Position numbers and translations under genes: made by a program. Below, piece by piece: positions 45,889 to 58,179 of a DNA stretch of 64,000 nt (position 1 is the stretch's first letter; each line of letters starts with the position of its first letter). This DNA is from Riptortus pedestris (lineage: Eukaryota > Arthropoda > Insecta > Hemiptera > Alydidae). The stretch lies in NCBI GenBank assembly GCA_019009955.1, contig CM032230.1:122557001-122621000 (forward strand), written 5' to 3'. The notes under the pieces are model-generated. The model made no database searches, was not told the origin of the DNA, and worked only from the letters and a program-made list of their open reading frames with translations.

Positions 45889-46036
45889 TTCATTTCTCAT
45901 ATTTATTTTTACCTGGTGGTGAGAGTGATGAATTAGGTTAATTAGAAACACTTTTTTGTGCCTCCTCAAAATGTATAACAAGTTGTGAGGAGCCACAAAA
46001 GAGTGTTTCTGATTAACCAGAATTCATTTCTTATAG
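45889..46036. repeat. Hairpin insertion flanked by 16-17-bp direct repeats
   Basis: GAATTCATTTCTCATAT (45889-45905) and GAATTCATTTCTTATAG (46020-46036) flank a segment holding a long imperfect hairpin. The arrangement looks like a small element with a long duplicated target, or a deletion/duplication product. Confidence 0.7.
45936..46018. repeat. 36-bp imperfect hairpin (pre-miRNA-like)
   Basis: The left arm starting GGTTAATTAGAAACACT and right arm ending GTGTTTCTGATTAACC pair over 36 positions with four differences. Two of these would be G-U pairs in plus-strand RNA. The loop is about 11 bases. Confidence 0.85.
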
Positions 46037-46230
46037 GTGTGAAAATCAAAAGCGGAAGTGACGAAGTAACGCACGATCAAGAAATGATCAGCAAGATCAG
46101 AAAAAACTCAAACAGATCATTAGGAATACAGTAATAACACAACCACGAAGAGAGAGAGAAAGGATTAAGGTAGCTAGCTAATGGGAGCACTAAACGACGG
46201 GCACAAAAAATAACCGGATTAGGCGAGGCA
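46037..46230. other. Unassigned sequence
   Basis: Nothing recognised. Confidence 0.4.
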
Positions 46231-46232
46231 GG

Positions 46233-46466
46233 TTGTTCACCTGTGCACCACTCATCATCACTGGTCTACCAGCTCAATACAAAGTGGTTCAAGGCAGTAT
46301 TCGACATGCCAATCTTAAACGAGATTTACAGAAAAATGACCGAGAGCATCAAGATCAACCGGAGAGAATTGCTCTAACAAGGATGAAAATAAACGTTTTT
46401 TGTGCCAGTCAATTGAGCCCTCCCTCCGTCCGCACCAACCTGTGTCCAGGTATCTCCGCCAGCTAG
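46233..46466 (+). CDS. Possible coding fragment, unrecognised
   Basis: A 77-codon frame (PLIITGLPAQYKVVQGS.., NLKRDLQKNDREHQDQPERI) in a less AT-rich patch. Charged, protein-like, but no motif or splice sites identified. Confidence 0.2.
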   Translation: MFTCAPLIITGLPAQYKVVQGSIRHANLKRDLQKNDREHQDQPERIALTRMKINVFCASQLSPPSVRTNLCPGISAS

Positions 46467-46819
46467 TCTACATCCTATTATGCTAATAATCAAGATTTAT
46501 TTCTCTTTCTTTAGCCAGGGAGGTGCTAGTGAAAATGGTAATTCGCAAGTCCATAAATTGTGAGTCTTAAATCACTTATAAACCAAGTAAAAAGTGTTCG
46601 ATACTGTACTGAGAAGTAACAGCCAATCCAGTAAATAATTAATTAATAATGCAATAAAGTTTTCACAATGAAATGTGAAGACTCTTTGAAATGCGGAATT
46701 TAAAATCAAATAAGAAAAACCAGGAAATTTTACTCGATTTCTTCTTCTACTCAAGATTTCAATGACTTTTTTAGTTGTAATGTCTACAATATTTGTACCG
46801 AGACAGTGAGTGCCCTTGT

Positions 46820-46892
46820 CTATCTATCTATCTATCTATATAATTATTATTATATAGATAGATAGACATTACACTATATAGATAGATAGACA
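46820..46892. repeat. (TATC)n/(GATA)n inverted microsatellite
   Basis: A TCTA repeat (46820-46842) is followed by two GATA-bearing arms (46851-46867 and 46875-46891), each ending TATATAGATAGATAGAC and each complementary to the first. Confidence 0.9.
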
Positions 46893-48081
46893 GATTGTTA
46901 TTTATTTAGAGCTTGGCAGTAATGGCGATGTTGCTCAAAAACAAAAGCTTTATAAGTAAAAAGAAAAGAAAAAAAAATACAACGAAATTTGACAAAACAG
47001 AAGTGGAACAAAAACAGAAATGGAAAACAAAAAAAAGAAATAGACCACAGAAGCAGAAATTTAAAACAAAACTGGAATGAAATACAAATACGGAAATGGA
47101 ACGCACTAAAAGGAACAAAATACATATCAATGTAACAAACAAAGATAATATCTATCCATAAGACAATACCTGATACATCGCCGTTGAAGGTTGAAATAGT
47201 CTAAACATACGTCATTCTTATTTATAGTTCTCATAAGAAAACATTTCAATTTGCAAACAGATAAAACATACTACACTGGAGGGAATCAACATTTTTTGAT
47301 AGCACTAGCATTAATCTGAAAATCATTACACCAATCATTACGGAAATGAAAAAAAAATATAAAAATCTATTATTGAAAAGTAACAATAACAACTGAAAAA
47401 GGAAAAGGGATGCTTTAAAGAATATATTATTATATTCCAATGTTTTCGATAATTCTATCTTTCGAGGGATGAAAACGCGACAGGGTTCCAGTCGGCAGGT
47501 GATTAATCCTTACGATGTGAGAGTTTCATCCTTCAATGTTGATTTGAATTATATTTGCTGCTCTTTTAATCTCTTAGAGGTTGAAAATGGCATAATATAT
47601 ATGTTAGAGAAACAAAATTAACTTTTAAAAGCTAACTATAAAATAATGAAGGACCTATACCTAAATGTACGAAGATGGTGCTTTGAGTATTTAATGAATG
47701 TTAAATAGAATTTAAATTTGGTTCATGAACTGCTGTAGAAATGTCACATTTGGCTGCGAAACAAGAGGGTTACATTTAAGAGGTTCTCTAAAGCAGTTGC
47801 TAACTCATGCCAACGCACGTATCAAGTGGCCTAGAGTAAAAGGCCAAACACAATCCAGAATGCATACTGGCAAAAATTAGTAAAATAAAAGTCAGTGCAA
47901 CTAAAAGCAATATAAATTATTCGAATACTTCAAACAATTCGAAATAAGGCAAGCCGAATAGAGATATATTGAGCAGGAAAGATATATCAGAATCTGGAGA
48001 GAAGGTGTAGATGGATATAAAGTGAAATGAATTTGAACTATAAGGTAGTAGAATGGAATTATTTTGAGTTCAATAAAAATA
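46893..48081. other. Unassigned AT-rich sequence
   Basis: The Phe/Cys-rich minus frames at 46898-47142 come from a purine-rich (AAAACAGAAATGGAA)-like stretch and are not genes. Confidence 0.4.
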
Positions 48082-48790
48082 GTCCGTCACGAGGTCCTGC
48101 GTAGATTAAGCAGATTACCTAAGCAAAGGTTTACAATAGATAAACCTACATACTGGTAAGACCAAAGTCAATATTAAGTGAATAAACACAAACGGTAATG
48201 ATAAATCTTTCAGTCAATTTGCAAGTTAATAATCTCTACAACGTGAGTTTTGTAAACAAGCAAGTCAGCCAACCACGAATAGATAAATAGAAATATTATA
48301 GATAGGAAGAAAAACAATTAATGAAATATATCTGAGTAAAACATATAAATTTAATTAAAAACTACTTACTATAGCTACTGCTGTAATTTATAATGAATCA
48401 CAATAATTTTTATCTCAATCACATTTTAGTAATCCAAGAACAAAAGCAGGGGATGGGGGTGTCAACAGAACCTATTAGCATGTATCTCATCTAGAAAAGA
48501 TTTGTGCAACACAATGTTTGGTATTTAACCTTGTAATGAAGTGGTTTATGTAAAAGCATATTATTAATATGACATGAGTTGGAGTGGGGGTTTATTGAAA
48601 GCCGAAAACTTTAAAATCCACACATTCGATAAATAGTAATGGTACAGAAAATAAGTACAGAACAACATTTATAGAGCATTCTCTAATTTTCAATTAGATT
48701 GGTTCTATACAATTATTCAATCAGACGTATAGTAACGAAGATATGTCTAATTTTCGAAATTCCCCCTTCTAACCCCGCACCAACTGACAA

Positions 48791-48821
<31 letters not shown>

Positions 48822-48924
48822 GAGACACAAATCATTTTGAACGGACCTCAATCTCGACATCTCCTTGGTAGGACGTGATAACGAACTCAATAGCTGATTT
48901 AAGCCCTTAAAGGAAATCTGCTAA
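48082..48924 (+). mobile_element. Family A element, full-length
   Basis: 5' head GTCCGTCACGAGGTCCTGCG, subterminal AAGCAGATTACC, interior 'ggtttattgaaagccgaaaa', a mixed (AT)n(AC)n tract at 48791-48823 and 3' end AAAGGAAATCTGCTAA. Confidence 0.88.
48791..48823. repeat. (AT)n(AC)n microsatellite
   Basis: AT run passing into AC run in the central position of family A. Confidence 0.95.
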
Positions 48925-49162
48925 TTGAGTTAAAAATGGCACACTTATAACGAAGTATTGTTGTCACTGACCCTGAAAATGAATGCCAACTGTTGCAGAC
49001 ATATATCCGATGAGAGAGAGATGGTCTCATCGGAGCTACAATCCACTTTGACAAAAAGACACAGAAATACGAAATCACGTCAGAGAAAATTGGTTCCGGT
49101 GACTGGGCGAATCGGCCACAAGGGTAGTGCACACGCACACACATACACAGAGCCCTTCTCTT

Positions 49163-49169
49163 TATAAAA
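49163..49169 (+). promoter_or_regulatory. Candidate TATA box in a G+C-richer unique island
   Basis: TATAAAA lies in a 540-bp non-repeat interval (48940-49485) trapped between two family A copies. An ATG at 49199 opens a 26-codon frame (MECYWGYVRHGRPSSGHSHS..). Only the motif and spacing support a promoter. Confidence 0.2.
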
Positions 49170-49492
49170 AGCCGCAGACAGACCGACTGTGGGGCACAAT
49201 GGAGTGCTATTGGGGCTACGTTAGACACGGGCGACCATCATCAGGGCACAGCCACAGTCCATGGCAGGACCGAGACTGATTTTTCAATCGAACCACCCCC
49301 GCCTCTCCGCCCCATTGTAATCTCCGAGTAATTATCACATCTCATCACTTATTGTGAGGTCGCCTTATCATTTCTTTCACCTTACTTCATTAATGAGAGG
49401 CAGATCATGGCTAAAAACTACCCACCCGGCGAAAAATAGCCACAGAAGAGTGGCGAGGGAGCGAATCTACCGAACAATAAAAGTCCGTCACG

Positions 49493-50147
49493 CAGGGGTT
49501 GCGTAAACTAAAAAAAATTCTGACGATAAGAAGACTACTGATTTCACCTCGCTATATATTCACTATTTGTAATTAAAAATCCGTGGTAGAAGTGGGGATT
49601 ACAGAAGACTGGAGACGAGAAAGAACCAATAATTCGGATAATATTAGACCAACGAAAAAAAGGATAAAACAAAAATTGAAGGGAAACAACCTTTTCAAAA
49701 GATTTGTTTAAAAACATTTCTGTATCCTCATAATAACTCATATTCGTTGAATTATGAGCTTAAGTGTTGTATGAAACGGTTAAATATCGTGTATGGTGTA
49801 GATCAAATAAAGGTTTTCCAGTTAAAAAGGTAAAATCATAATTGATGAAATAATCACTCAGTAAAAGTCCAACAAAAAAATAATATTTCGTATTCAAGAT
49901 TAGAATGAGACTTTTTATGATATAATAGCTTATTGTTCATATAGCATGAGTACGAGCGGAAGATTACTTAAGGCTGAAAACTAAAAAAAATCCAAATATC
50001 CCGATTAATATTAAAGACAGATAATAAATGTGTATAAAAACATTTATAGATCATTAAAGTTTTAATTAGATTGATTCTATAATATTTTTTGATCGGACGT
50101 AAATAACAAAGATAATTTGAATTTCGAAAATCCATCCTAGTTCAGAC

Positions 50148-50218
<71 letters not shown>
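49493..50218 (+). mobile_element. Family A long variant ending in (AT)n
   Basis: 5' head GTCCGTCACGCAGGGGTTGC, then the two-module interior seen at 21454-22195. It stops at the microsatellite; no 3' palindrome follows. Confidence 0.78.
50149..50218. repeat. (AT)n microsatellite
   Basis: About 70 bp uninterrupted, the longest TA-type array in the window. Confidence 0.95.
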
Positions 50219-50221
<3 letters not shown>

Positions 50222-51532
50222 TATATAGAAATGCCTCCCGAGTAAAACGAATTTTTAAAATTTAAATTTTTATAAGTAGGATTGTTTTCACGATGGTGGA
50301 ACTTCCTCCAATTAAGTGTAATTATTTTCTAAGTAAGAAAATCTAAGTGTTTATTTTCGCACTTCTTTTAACTCTTATATCTATTTCCAACTCTCCCACC
50401 ATTTGCCATGTTTATGCTAATTTATAGGGATATATAAATTATAAACAATTTTGTAAATGTTCCATAATTGGGTCCTCTGAATTTCGGCTGAAACATTTTC
50501 CGCTAACACATCGTGCAAAGAAAATCTTGAATCACTGCATACAAAAGTGACTTCTGACAAAAATTATATTTTGTTCGTTTCAATCCGCCATGTAAACAAA
50601 AATTCTGCCATTCAAAGTCTCTGCAAAATAGAGAAGATAACTAAAACATTAAGATGTGTTTCTCACCTTCCCTACTAAGTAAGTTTACTCTAAAATTGTT
50701 CGAACTTTATATTTTTAATCATCTTACTGGCCTTGGCTCTAGGAAAGATCATAAGTTACCAATTATTGTACTTTTCTAAAGTACATAAAAATATCATAAT
50801 TGATTAATCATAACACTTCAATTTATTCTTGAATTTAAAGTAACTTTAATACATAAATTAGGGTAAAATAAAACCAAAGGAAGAACGATATGCTGATGCA
50901 TACTATCAATGAAAAGAGAGTTGTCCAGCAACTAAAGATTTTTGTCGTTGCAAATTTATACACAATATTAACAGATTAATATTCTTCATTGCTATCAGAA
51001 AGATTCAACCTATTATTACCAAGGATATATTGTGAACGATAATGGTTTTCGAAGGAATTACCGGTGGGTCGGATATACAAATTAGTCGTCCTTCCTTGGA
51101 GGAATAATCCCTGTTAAAATGAATGATTTAATCAGAACCAAAGAGTTATTAGAGGGAATAATTGCCCAGTGTCTAAATCATTAAATATTCAAACTTTTAA
51201 TTAGTGTTTAGCAGGTCCGTCCTTGAGGCTGTTTCCCTTTCAATATCACTTCCACTACTAAATCTAGTTCACCTCGATTGCTTTCTTATCAATCAGCTGA
51301 TCTTATGCTGTCAAATAAAATTTGGTATATAATAAAATTTAATGTTCAAAATATTAATGATATAGTTAATGCCAGAGGCGTTCGTTGTCATAGAAAAACG
51401 AAACCTTCAGCCATCCCTACAGAGTATAAATTTATTTTTTCCGGTTCAGAGTCTGCGACTCATCACTCTAACTACATTGAGGTGAGGTGATAGCCTCTTA
51501 AACGCTAAAAGAATATAGAAAAGTCCTTCACG
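50219..51532. other. Unassigned sequence
   Basis: No recognised repeat. The plus frame 51278-51490 has no motif. Confidence 0.4.
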
Positions 51533-52426
51533 CAGAGACTGCGTAAACTAATGAGATTTCCCACGTGCTGGTATGACACACTAGTGGACAAAAAGGACTA
51601 ATAACTCGCTTAATAATTGAGTTAAGATAATATGAGTAGAACAGCAATTGTAGAACATCAATAGCTTAACAAGACCTGTCCTATAACATTTTTCGATCCG
51701 ACTCATAGTAACGGAGATATTTCAAAACTTCCGCCTCCCTAAACCCTATCCTCTATTCTGGGTCCGATCTCAGTCATTAAGTAATAGTATATTAAGAGTT
51801 GAATGTCAAAACTAAATATCGAGTATGACATAGGACAAATAAACATTTTCGAGGTAAGAACGTAAAATCTTCCAGGATGACTCCATCACACAACGTATTT
51901 GCGACTACAGCACACAGTTTTAGTTCAAACAAAACAATAATTGGTTTTTATGCTTAGAATAAAGTGGTTCATGATTAACATATTGTTAATATGACATGAG
52001 TAGGAGTAGGGGGTTTACTAGAGAAAATATGTATATAACAACATTTATAGGTATTTTACTTTTCAATAAGATTAGTTCTATACATTTTTTTGATTCGACG
52101 TATAACAACGGAGATAAATTGAATTTCGGAAATCCCTCCCTTCTACCCCCACCCCTCCCACATGTCCAATTTCAGCCATTAACGAACATGATCTTTCATT
52201 TTACATAAAACTTGAAAATATTTGGTATCCATGGGCATTTGTGGAAATTTTTCCAAAATCGCGTCATGAACCTCAATAGCTGATTTCCCAATGTTAGGCA
52301 GGGAAGAGTCGCAAGCATGCAGATTTCTAACGCGCCGGAATAAGATATATCATATTCTATTCTCTATTTCTCTTAGTTGACGCCCCATGTAAATAAACTG
52401 AATGCTATTACTAGAGAAATCTGCTA
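51533..52426 (+). mobile_element. Family A element with split terminal palindrome
   Basis: 5' head GTCCTTCACGCAGAGACTGC and 'gagatttcccacgtgctgg'. The interior has no TA array. Near the 3' end the palindrome's left half (AGCTGATTTCCC, 52279-52290) and right half (AGAGAAATCTGCTA, 52413-52426) are separated by about 120 bp of foreign sequence. Confidence 0.82.
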
Positions 52427-53168
52427 TAAAAAAAATTATATATGAACACACAGGTGAGCCTTAAATAAACAAGTACTTTCCTGTAAGACATAAAGACTGG
52501 AAGGTCGTATTTCCAACTCCAAGAACAGCGCCTGCAAAAGTTGTGGCTAATGAGGAGCTGGTGCACTTTCTCCCGAGCAATTTGATTGGAGCTTTCCTAG
52601 GCCGCCTCCGACAGGGAGAAAGGTAATCACGGAACTACCTGACCAAAGATACTATCACTCTTGTTTCAATCTGGGAAAAATGCTTAGGAAATTTTGGATT
52701 ATTACTTTCAATGGATACTTATTTGTGTCAACAAAGATTCCAGTCGTGTCCATGGATAATACAAAATGGCTCACTTCATTTAATAATCAATCAGGATTCC
52801 TATTTCAAGAAAGCGGGTAACCCAATGAAACATGAAAGCAAATAAAAGTAGTAATTCCCTTAAGATTTAATTAATTTTTTTCAATTAATACATTACTGAG
52901 AGAGGAGAAAGTCACAGTTCCTTAATTCGTTATCCTTGTATTAAAACCTATATCCACTAAAAATATTTCCCACAAAAATGGTATTAGCAAATTCCAATCT
53001 GGAAACTTTATATACAATTCAAGAGAACAATGCTGAACAATTTTGATACGAAATGCTGCCAGCACTCGCCTTGTTTGCCAATGTAATTGCAATGGCTATA
53101 ACGAAACCCATTTATTTTGATGTTAGGTATTTAAAAAATAAACCGGGACGACAGACAACACTGTTCTT
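52427..53168. other. Unassigned sequence
   Basis: Nothing recognised. Confidence 0.4.
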
Positions 53169-53399
53169 GACAGATTCAGGATCGGCCAAACACACCATAG
53201 CCATAAACTCAATATAACAAAGACAGACAAACCTCTTTGTAAATACTACTAGAAATACATAAAACGCCTATTAACAAACTTCAATCAACGAAAAGACCTA
53301 GAAAGATCATTCAACGTCACTGAATTACTAATTGAAGACAGCCAATATATTAAACATATCTCCAACATATATAAATACTATATTAAAATAGGCCTTTAG
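53169..53399 (+). pseudogene. LINE ORF2 C-terminus (I-clade-like)
   Basis: A single 77-codon frame reads DRFRIGQTHHSHKLNITKTD then KPLCKYY, a TAG, KYIKRLLTNFNQRKDLERSF and NVTELLIEDSQYIKHISNIY to a final TAG. This is the ending of I/Jockey-superclade ORF2: RLRIGHT..THSYL, PLC..C, a (V/I)xHILxxC region (here degraded), and 'LL.d...I..I..YL...GL'. One internal stop plus the lost cysteines make it inactive. Confidence 0.82.
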
Positions 53400-53620
53400 G
53401 TGCTTAATAGGGTTCACAGGTATAACTATTATTATATCGTAATAGACGGACACGACTGAAACTTCAGATGTTACAGGGATTTCTTTCCAAATTATAAATA
53501 ACAAGTCCTTCGACGGTTGAAAAAACTGTTCTTCGTAATGAGAGGCCCATCTCTATCTACTTCGTGCCAATCGCCTCAGATCAGAGGCATTAATAAATAA
53601 TAGTAATAATAAATAAGTGC
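53400..53620 (+). mobile_element. 3' UTR and (TAA)n-type tail of the LINE
   Basis: Follows the ORF2 stop directly and ends GCATTAATAAATAATAGTAA and further TAA units. The same GTTAATAAATAA-type end closes the family S SINEs. Confidence 0.7.
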
Positions 53621-54095
53621 TTTTTAATGATGTCCATCAAAGGAGGATGTCATTCTCTAGTTATGATTAATTAGAATGGGAATCACATCGTACAAAATTA
53701 CCTTCCAGAAAACAAAACGTTAATAAATTAGCATAATGTAGAGGCTCTTTATCTAATAATAATGCCGGTAATTGCTAAAGAAAAGAAAGTTGAAGAGGAG
53801 GCGCTTATCAATTCAAAAGGAATACCAGGTTGCCTTATCGATCGTGGAGGCTGAGGCACAAAGTTGCAAGTCATGAGTACCTGGTTGGCTGGGACGTCAG
53901 GAGATAGTTCAGGGAATGACAAGGATTATCTAGGTCGCCACATCAAAGGACTAAAGGAACAAAAGGAAAAGCACGGTAGGACAAGGTTACTTTGTTAGCA
54001 GCGTATCTTAATTTATCACTTAATATAATTATACCAAGATTTTTGTTTGTTTTATTAATTATTTCATTACAATCAAAAAGAGTGCAGAAATAAAC
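53621..54095. other. Unassigned sequence
   Basis: Nothing recognised. Confidence 0.4.
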
Positions 54096-54360
54096 AGTGC
54101 GTCAAAGCTGCGCAAACTAAGCAAATTCCCACGTGCTGGGCACGCTGCTGATCTAATCTACTCGCCATGTTTCTGTACAGCAGTCCTAGGTAAACAGACC
54201 TAAATTGAACATAAGATGCTTAGTGGCCCTGTGCTCCAAATGGAAGTCGCATTAGTTGGAGTGAGTGCTTACCCTGGACTGGAAACCAAAGCGCCCAAAT
54301 GTCTCGGTTAATAATCCAGTTAGAGGACAAATGTGTAGAACAACACATTAGCTATTATTC
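54096..54360 (+). mobile_element. Family A 5' part
   Basis: Head 'gtgcgtcaaagctgcgcaaa' and AAGCAAATTCCCACGTGCTGG, then 'atgtctcggttaataatcca'. Breaks off into unrelated sequence and family B. Confidence 0.65.
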
Positions 54361-54689
54361 AAATAAGAAAACTATATTCTCAACATAATATATGAAATAG
54401 CTATGCTTATTAGAATATAAAAAATAAGAACAGTTCCCGTAAAAATTTATTTTAATTAGCAAGTCCCAAAAATAAAACAAAGGGTTGTATTTCAGTGATA
54501 TTTTTATTTTTCCAACAAGTATGATAAAATAACATTTTTCGATTCGCCTTACAATAACGGAAATATTTGGAATTCTTGTTTTAAGAGAAATCTAAAACTA
54601 TTCGATCGCATAAATTTCATTTTCTTTAAAAGTAATACGTCTAATAAAAACATCTAGAATACAAAACTTCAAGTGATAACTACTATAGT

Positions 54690-55080
54690 TAGCGTGCCTA
54701 ACGTAAAAGGGCGTTAGAATGTAAAGGAATTGTTCTAATGTGAAAATTTTCAGATTTCAAAGGAATTTTATGATTTTGCCTTCTCTGGACCCATTTTGAC
54801 TAGTTTTGGCGTGACTACGTTTCTAGGTATGTATGCAAATATCTTGTATGACCAATTACTCCTTGTTTTAGAATATTGAAATTTCAAATTTAGGAATTTT
54901 GTATCGTCCTGTAGTTGTTTACCTCCTTTGATAAAAATCGACAAAGAGGAGGAGTTCTTATTATCATAAAAATATCAACAAATTCTTTATTATACTTTTT
55001 TTCGATCCAATGCAGTGGGCCGAAGATAAGGTATATTTCTTTGTAAAATGTAATTATTTTAAACTAAGTGCCACAAATCA
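54690..55080 (-). mobile_element. Family B element, diverged copy
   Basis: The minus strand has the B order: a 'cggcccactgcattggatcg' block, 'ctcctcctctttgtcgattt', 'actacaggacgatacaaaat', and a 'cgtagtcacgccaaaactag' then 'tcaaaatgggtccaga' block. Terminal repeats decayed. Confidence 0.6.
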
Positions 55081-55564
55081 TGTTGATTATTCAATTTAAT
55101 AGAAGTATATAGAAGACATGTGGTGCCTACACCGGATTTTATTCTATTCACAATATACACAACAAAAAACAAATCATCACATTTTTCTCCATTCAATATT
55201 TTTAGAATGAAATATTAAGTATATTAAAGCATTATTTTTATAATTAGTCAGTAGTAAAAATCATAACAGAAAATAATTAGATAAAAAGGATAAGGAGTAC
55301 TTAGAGTATTAGGAGTACTCTAAATATATTAGAATTTGTGCTTACGTATATAATAAATGCCCAAAATAACCCCAATATAGGGGATGGAGGGCCATGAGTT
55401 ATGAGAGGTGGAAGCCAAACAAATTAGCAGGCCATTGGATACCTGAGGCTCCTTGAGGCCAATCAAATTAGAGACGAATATTGATCTGCCAGCTGGCCCA
55501 GAGCAACTTATAGACCTCCTGACCTATCAACCGGGGTAAAGCCCATTCATAAATGTTAGTTGGA
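55081..55564. other. Unassigned sequence
   Basis: 55370-55560 is less AT-rich and could be old repeat; no partner seen. Confidence 0.35.
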
Positions 55565-56296
55565 CTACACATGTTTACTGACTGAGCTATTTGAAAATGT
55601 GAAAATCGGATGAGAAGAAGTAATGGTTTAAAAAAGGCTGAAACCTAAGAAATTCAAATAACTCCGAGGTTGTTCGAGGAAAAGAAAACATGTATGAAAC
55701 AATAGTTGTAGGAAATGAAAACTCCAACGAGACTCGTTATATACAAATTTTGATCTGGGTCATAATAACAGAAGGTCGTTTTCCGGTTGAATATCGAGTG
55801 TGGCGGCAATCATATACTAATAATAAAATACATGTAGTGAAGAACGTGATATACGTCACGCCGAAAATAATTGCATATATCTGATAAAGTAAATTTTCAA
55901 TGAAAAGAATGTTCAGTATTTAAGCTTCCAATAAATTGGCTAATTGATTTGAGTAGTGAGGGGATTTACTCAACTTACTCAAGTCAAAAAACTAAGAAGA
56001 AAAAAATAATGCAAATACCTCAGTTAATATTCTTGATAGAAAAACTACCTATATAACAACATTTATAGGGCATTACATTTCCAATAACAATTCTGATCTG
56101 TAAATTTCTATACAATTTTGCCCTCCGATGTATAATAACGGAGATACTTCAAAATTCCATCCTCTAACCCCCCCCCCCCCACAGGTCAGATTTCTGTCAT
56201 TAATGACCTTGATCTTTAGTTAAACATTAAAAAGTTGGGTAACGATAAAACAAAAATTGTGATAGCTAGACCGGCAACAGATAAGATCACGGACGA

Positions 56297-56369
<73 letters not shown>

Positions 56370-56499
56370 AATAATTTTGAACAGACCTAATTTTCTTCAT
56401 CTCTTAGGTAGAATCGGTGGGCATTTGAGAATTACTTTTAGAAAATTGCGCCATGAGTACAACCACAATAGCAGATTTTCCTTAAGGGAAATATCCTAA
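55565..56499 (+). mobile_element. Family A 3' part, long variant
   Basis: Two interior modules, a C-run at 56170-56180, (AT)n(GA)n at 56300-56369, 'ggtagaatcggtgggcattt' and a decayed terminal palindrome (TTCCTTAAGGGAAATATCCTAA). May be the other half of the copy beginning at 54096. Confidence 0.75.
56300..56369. repeat. (AT)n(GA)n microsatellite
   Basis: AT run to about 56347 then GA run to 56369, inside family A. Confidence 0.95.
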
Positions 56500-58109
56500 C
56501 AGAACAGAAATGGTAAAGGCCAAATAAGCCAGAATTTAATCTGATCACACATTTTCAATATCCCTCACTATGGGAGAGAAAATAGTAAAAGTCACACTCT
56601 GCATATTAAACACATCCAACTTTGACCTTTCAACTGAAAAAACTTTTTCAATTTTTTTTTTTAATCCTTGAATATTTGTATTCAATTTTAAAATGGAATT
56701 ATCCTTTTCAGTACCTGCTGTGTGTCCAATCTGATTACGATACTACAGTGAGGGATGAAATCATAGCCCAAGGAAAAAATAAAATGACGAGTGTTATAAG
56801 GTACAGCTTTTCAGAATTATTCAGCTTGCCTTTAATTAATATAATACAGTATTATTTCTGCAATTACTATCCACGATGAGTGAACACAAAACGGGGGCTA
56901 AAATAGTCTTTGAGAGAATAAGAAGCAATCAGTAAATGTTCTTCTAATCCTAAGAGATCAATAATTCGTAATTGATCTATTTCCATACTGACATTCTTGA
57001 GTTGAAAAATATGTATTGGTTGACTTTACACTTACTGAGAGAGAAAGAGGGGGGTGGCGGTGGTATAACCACACTTCGAAGTTATAATTTTCCCTCAATG
57101 ATCAAAACAATAATTAGTTTCGTTTATTAAAGAGCCAAAAATTAATCAATTATTATTACTACTATTATTCCTTTTTTAAATGTTCTACATGAAGTGAGTA
57201 CAACCACTCTAAAACAATAAAAGATAAAACGAGAACTTCCTGAATTACTAATTTTCTATAATCTAAAAATTGCGAGAACACAACTCAAAAATGTCCAGAA
57301 CATAATTTGAACCACTTCAATGTTTAAAAAAAAAGGCAAATAAAACCAGAAAACAACATTTCCAAACTCTATAATAAAAAAAAATTAAAATATATCAACA
57401 GAAAATTCCAGAGCGACTTAGAAGCTGTTTGAGGAAAAGGTTATTTCTAAACACATGAAAAAAATGTTTTTGAGAGATAACCTAAACAAATATTCCAATA
57501 GGTCTAAATCCTGCTAGTAGAAATGATTTTAGAAATATTATTTATCTTTCCTATTCAACAAAAAACTTCAACTTTTAGAAATCAAATCAGAATGGAAAAC
57601 GGATTTTTGGAATATTGATTCTATAAATCGATTTAAATATTAAGTTTTTAGAAGCAAAGAAAGCAGGAATGGTACATTTATTTTAAATAGAAAGAATCCA
57701 TCATTTTATGCTACCCCGCCCTTCCACGAAATATGTTAATAATTCCCTAATCAATTTCCCTTCATAAGTATTGAAAATATTTGACCTTTTAACTGAATGA
57801 AGGCAGAATTTCCTAAAATACGAATTAGATTATAAGGCCGCTGATTAATTTTTCCCCTTAGAGCGGGTAGGTATTGGGGAAAAAGGCGGTAGTTGTAAAA
57901 AGGAGGCCTTAAAATAGGCCTATTTCTGTATTCGGGAAGAGGCTTGGATTAATAATTGAACGGGACGTGACTCCGGACGGCTGCCAATATCCGCCATCTC
58001 CACCCTTTCCCCATTTTATTATGAATAACTGGCCCCTCGGCCCACACACACGTATATACTCAAATACCTTTGATATTAGCATATTTCCATATGCTCTCAT
58101 AGAAATCGC
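56500..58109. other. Unassigned sequence
   Basis: AT-rich, with a less AT-rich unique patch at 57830-58090. No gene supported. Confidence 0.4.
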
Positions 58110-58171
58110 CTATCGGCATTCTACTCATGGCGCGAAGTTACGAGCATTTCTTCAAATGCCCTTCGTTCCTG
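58110..58171 (-). mobile_element. Family A 3' scrap
   Basis: 'ttctactcatggcgcgaag' and 'gagcatttcttcaaatgccc' match the 3' inner region in minus orientation, directly before a plus-strand copy. Confidence 0.5.
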
Positions 58172-58179
58172 ACATAAAA

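Noticed and set aside
46898..47142. Phe/Cys-rich minus frames resembling membrane peptides
   Set aside because: They come from an imperfect AAACAGAAATGGAA-like purine stretch; no start context or homologous motif.
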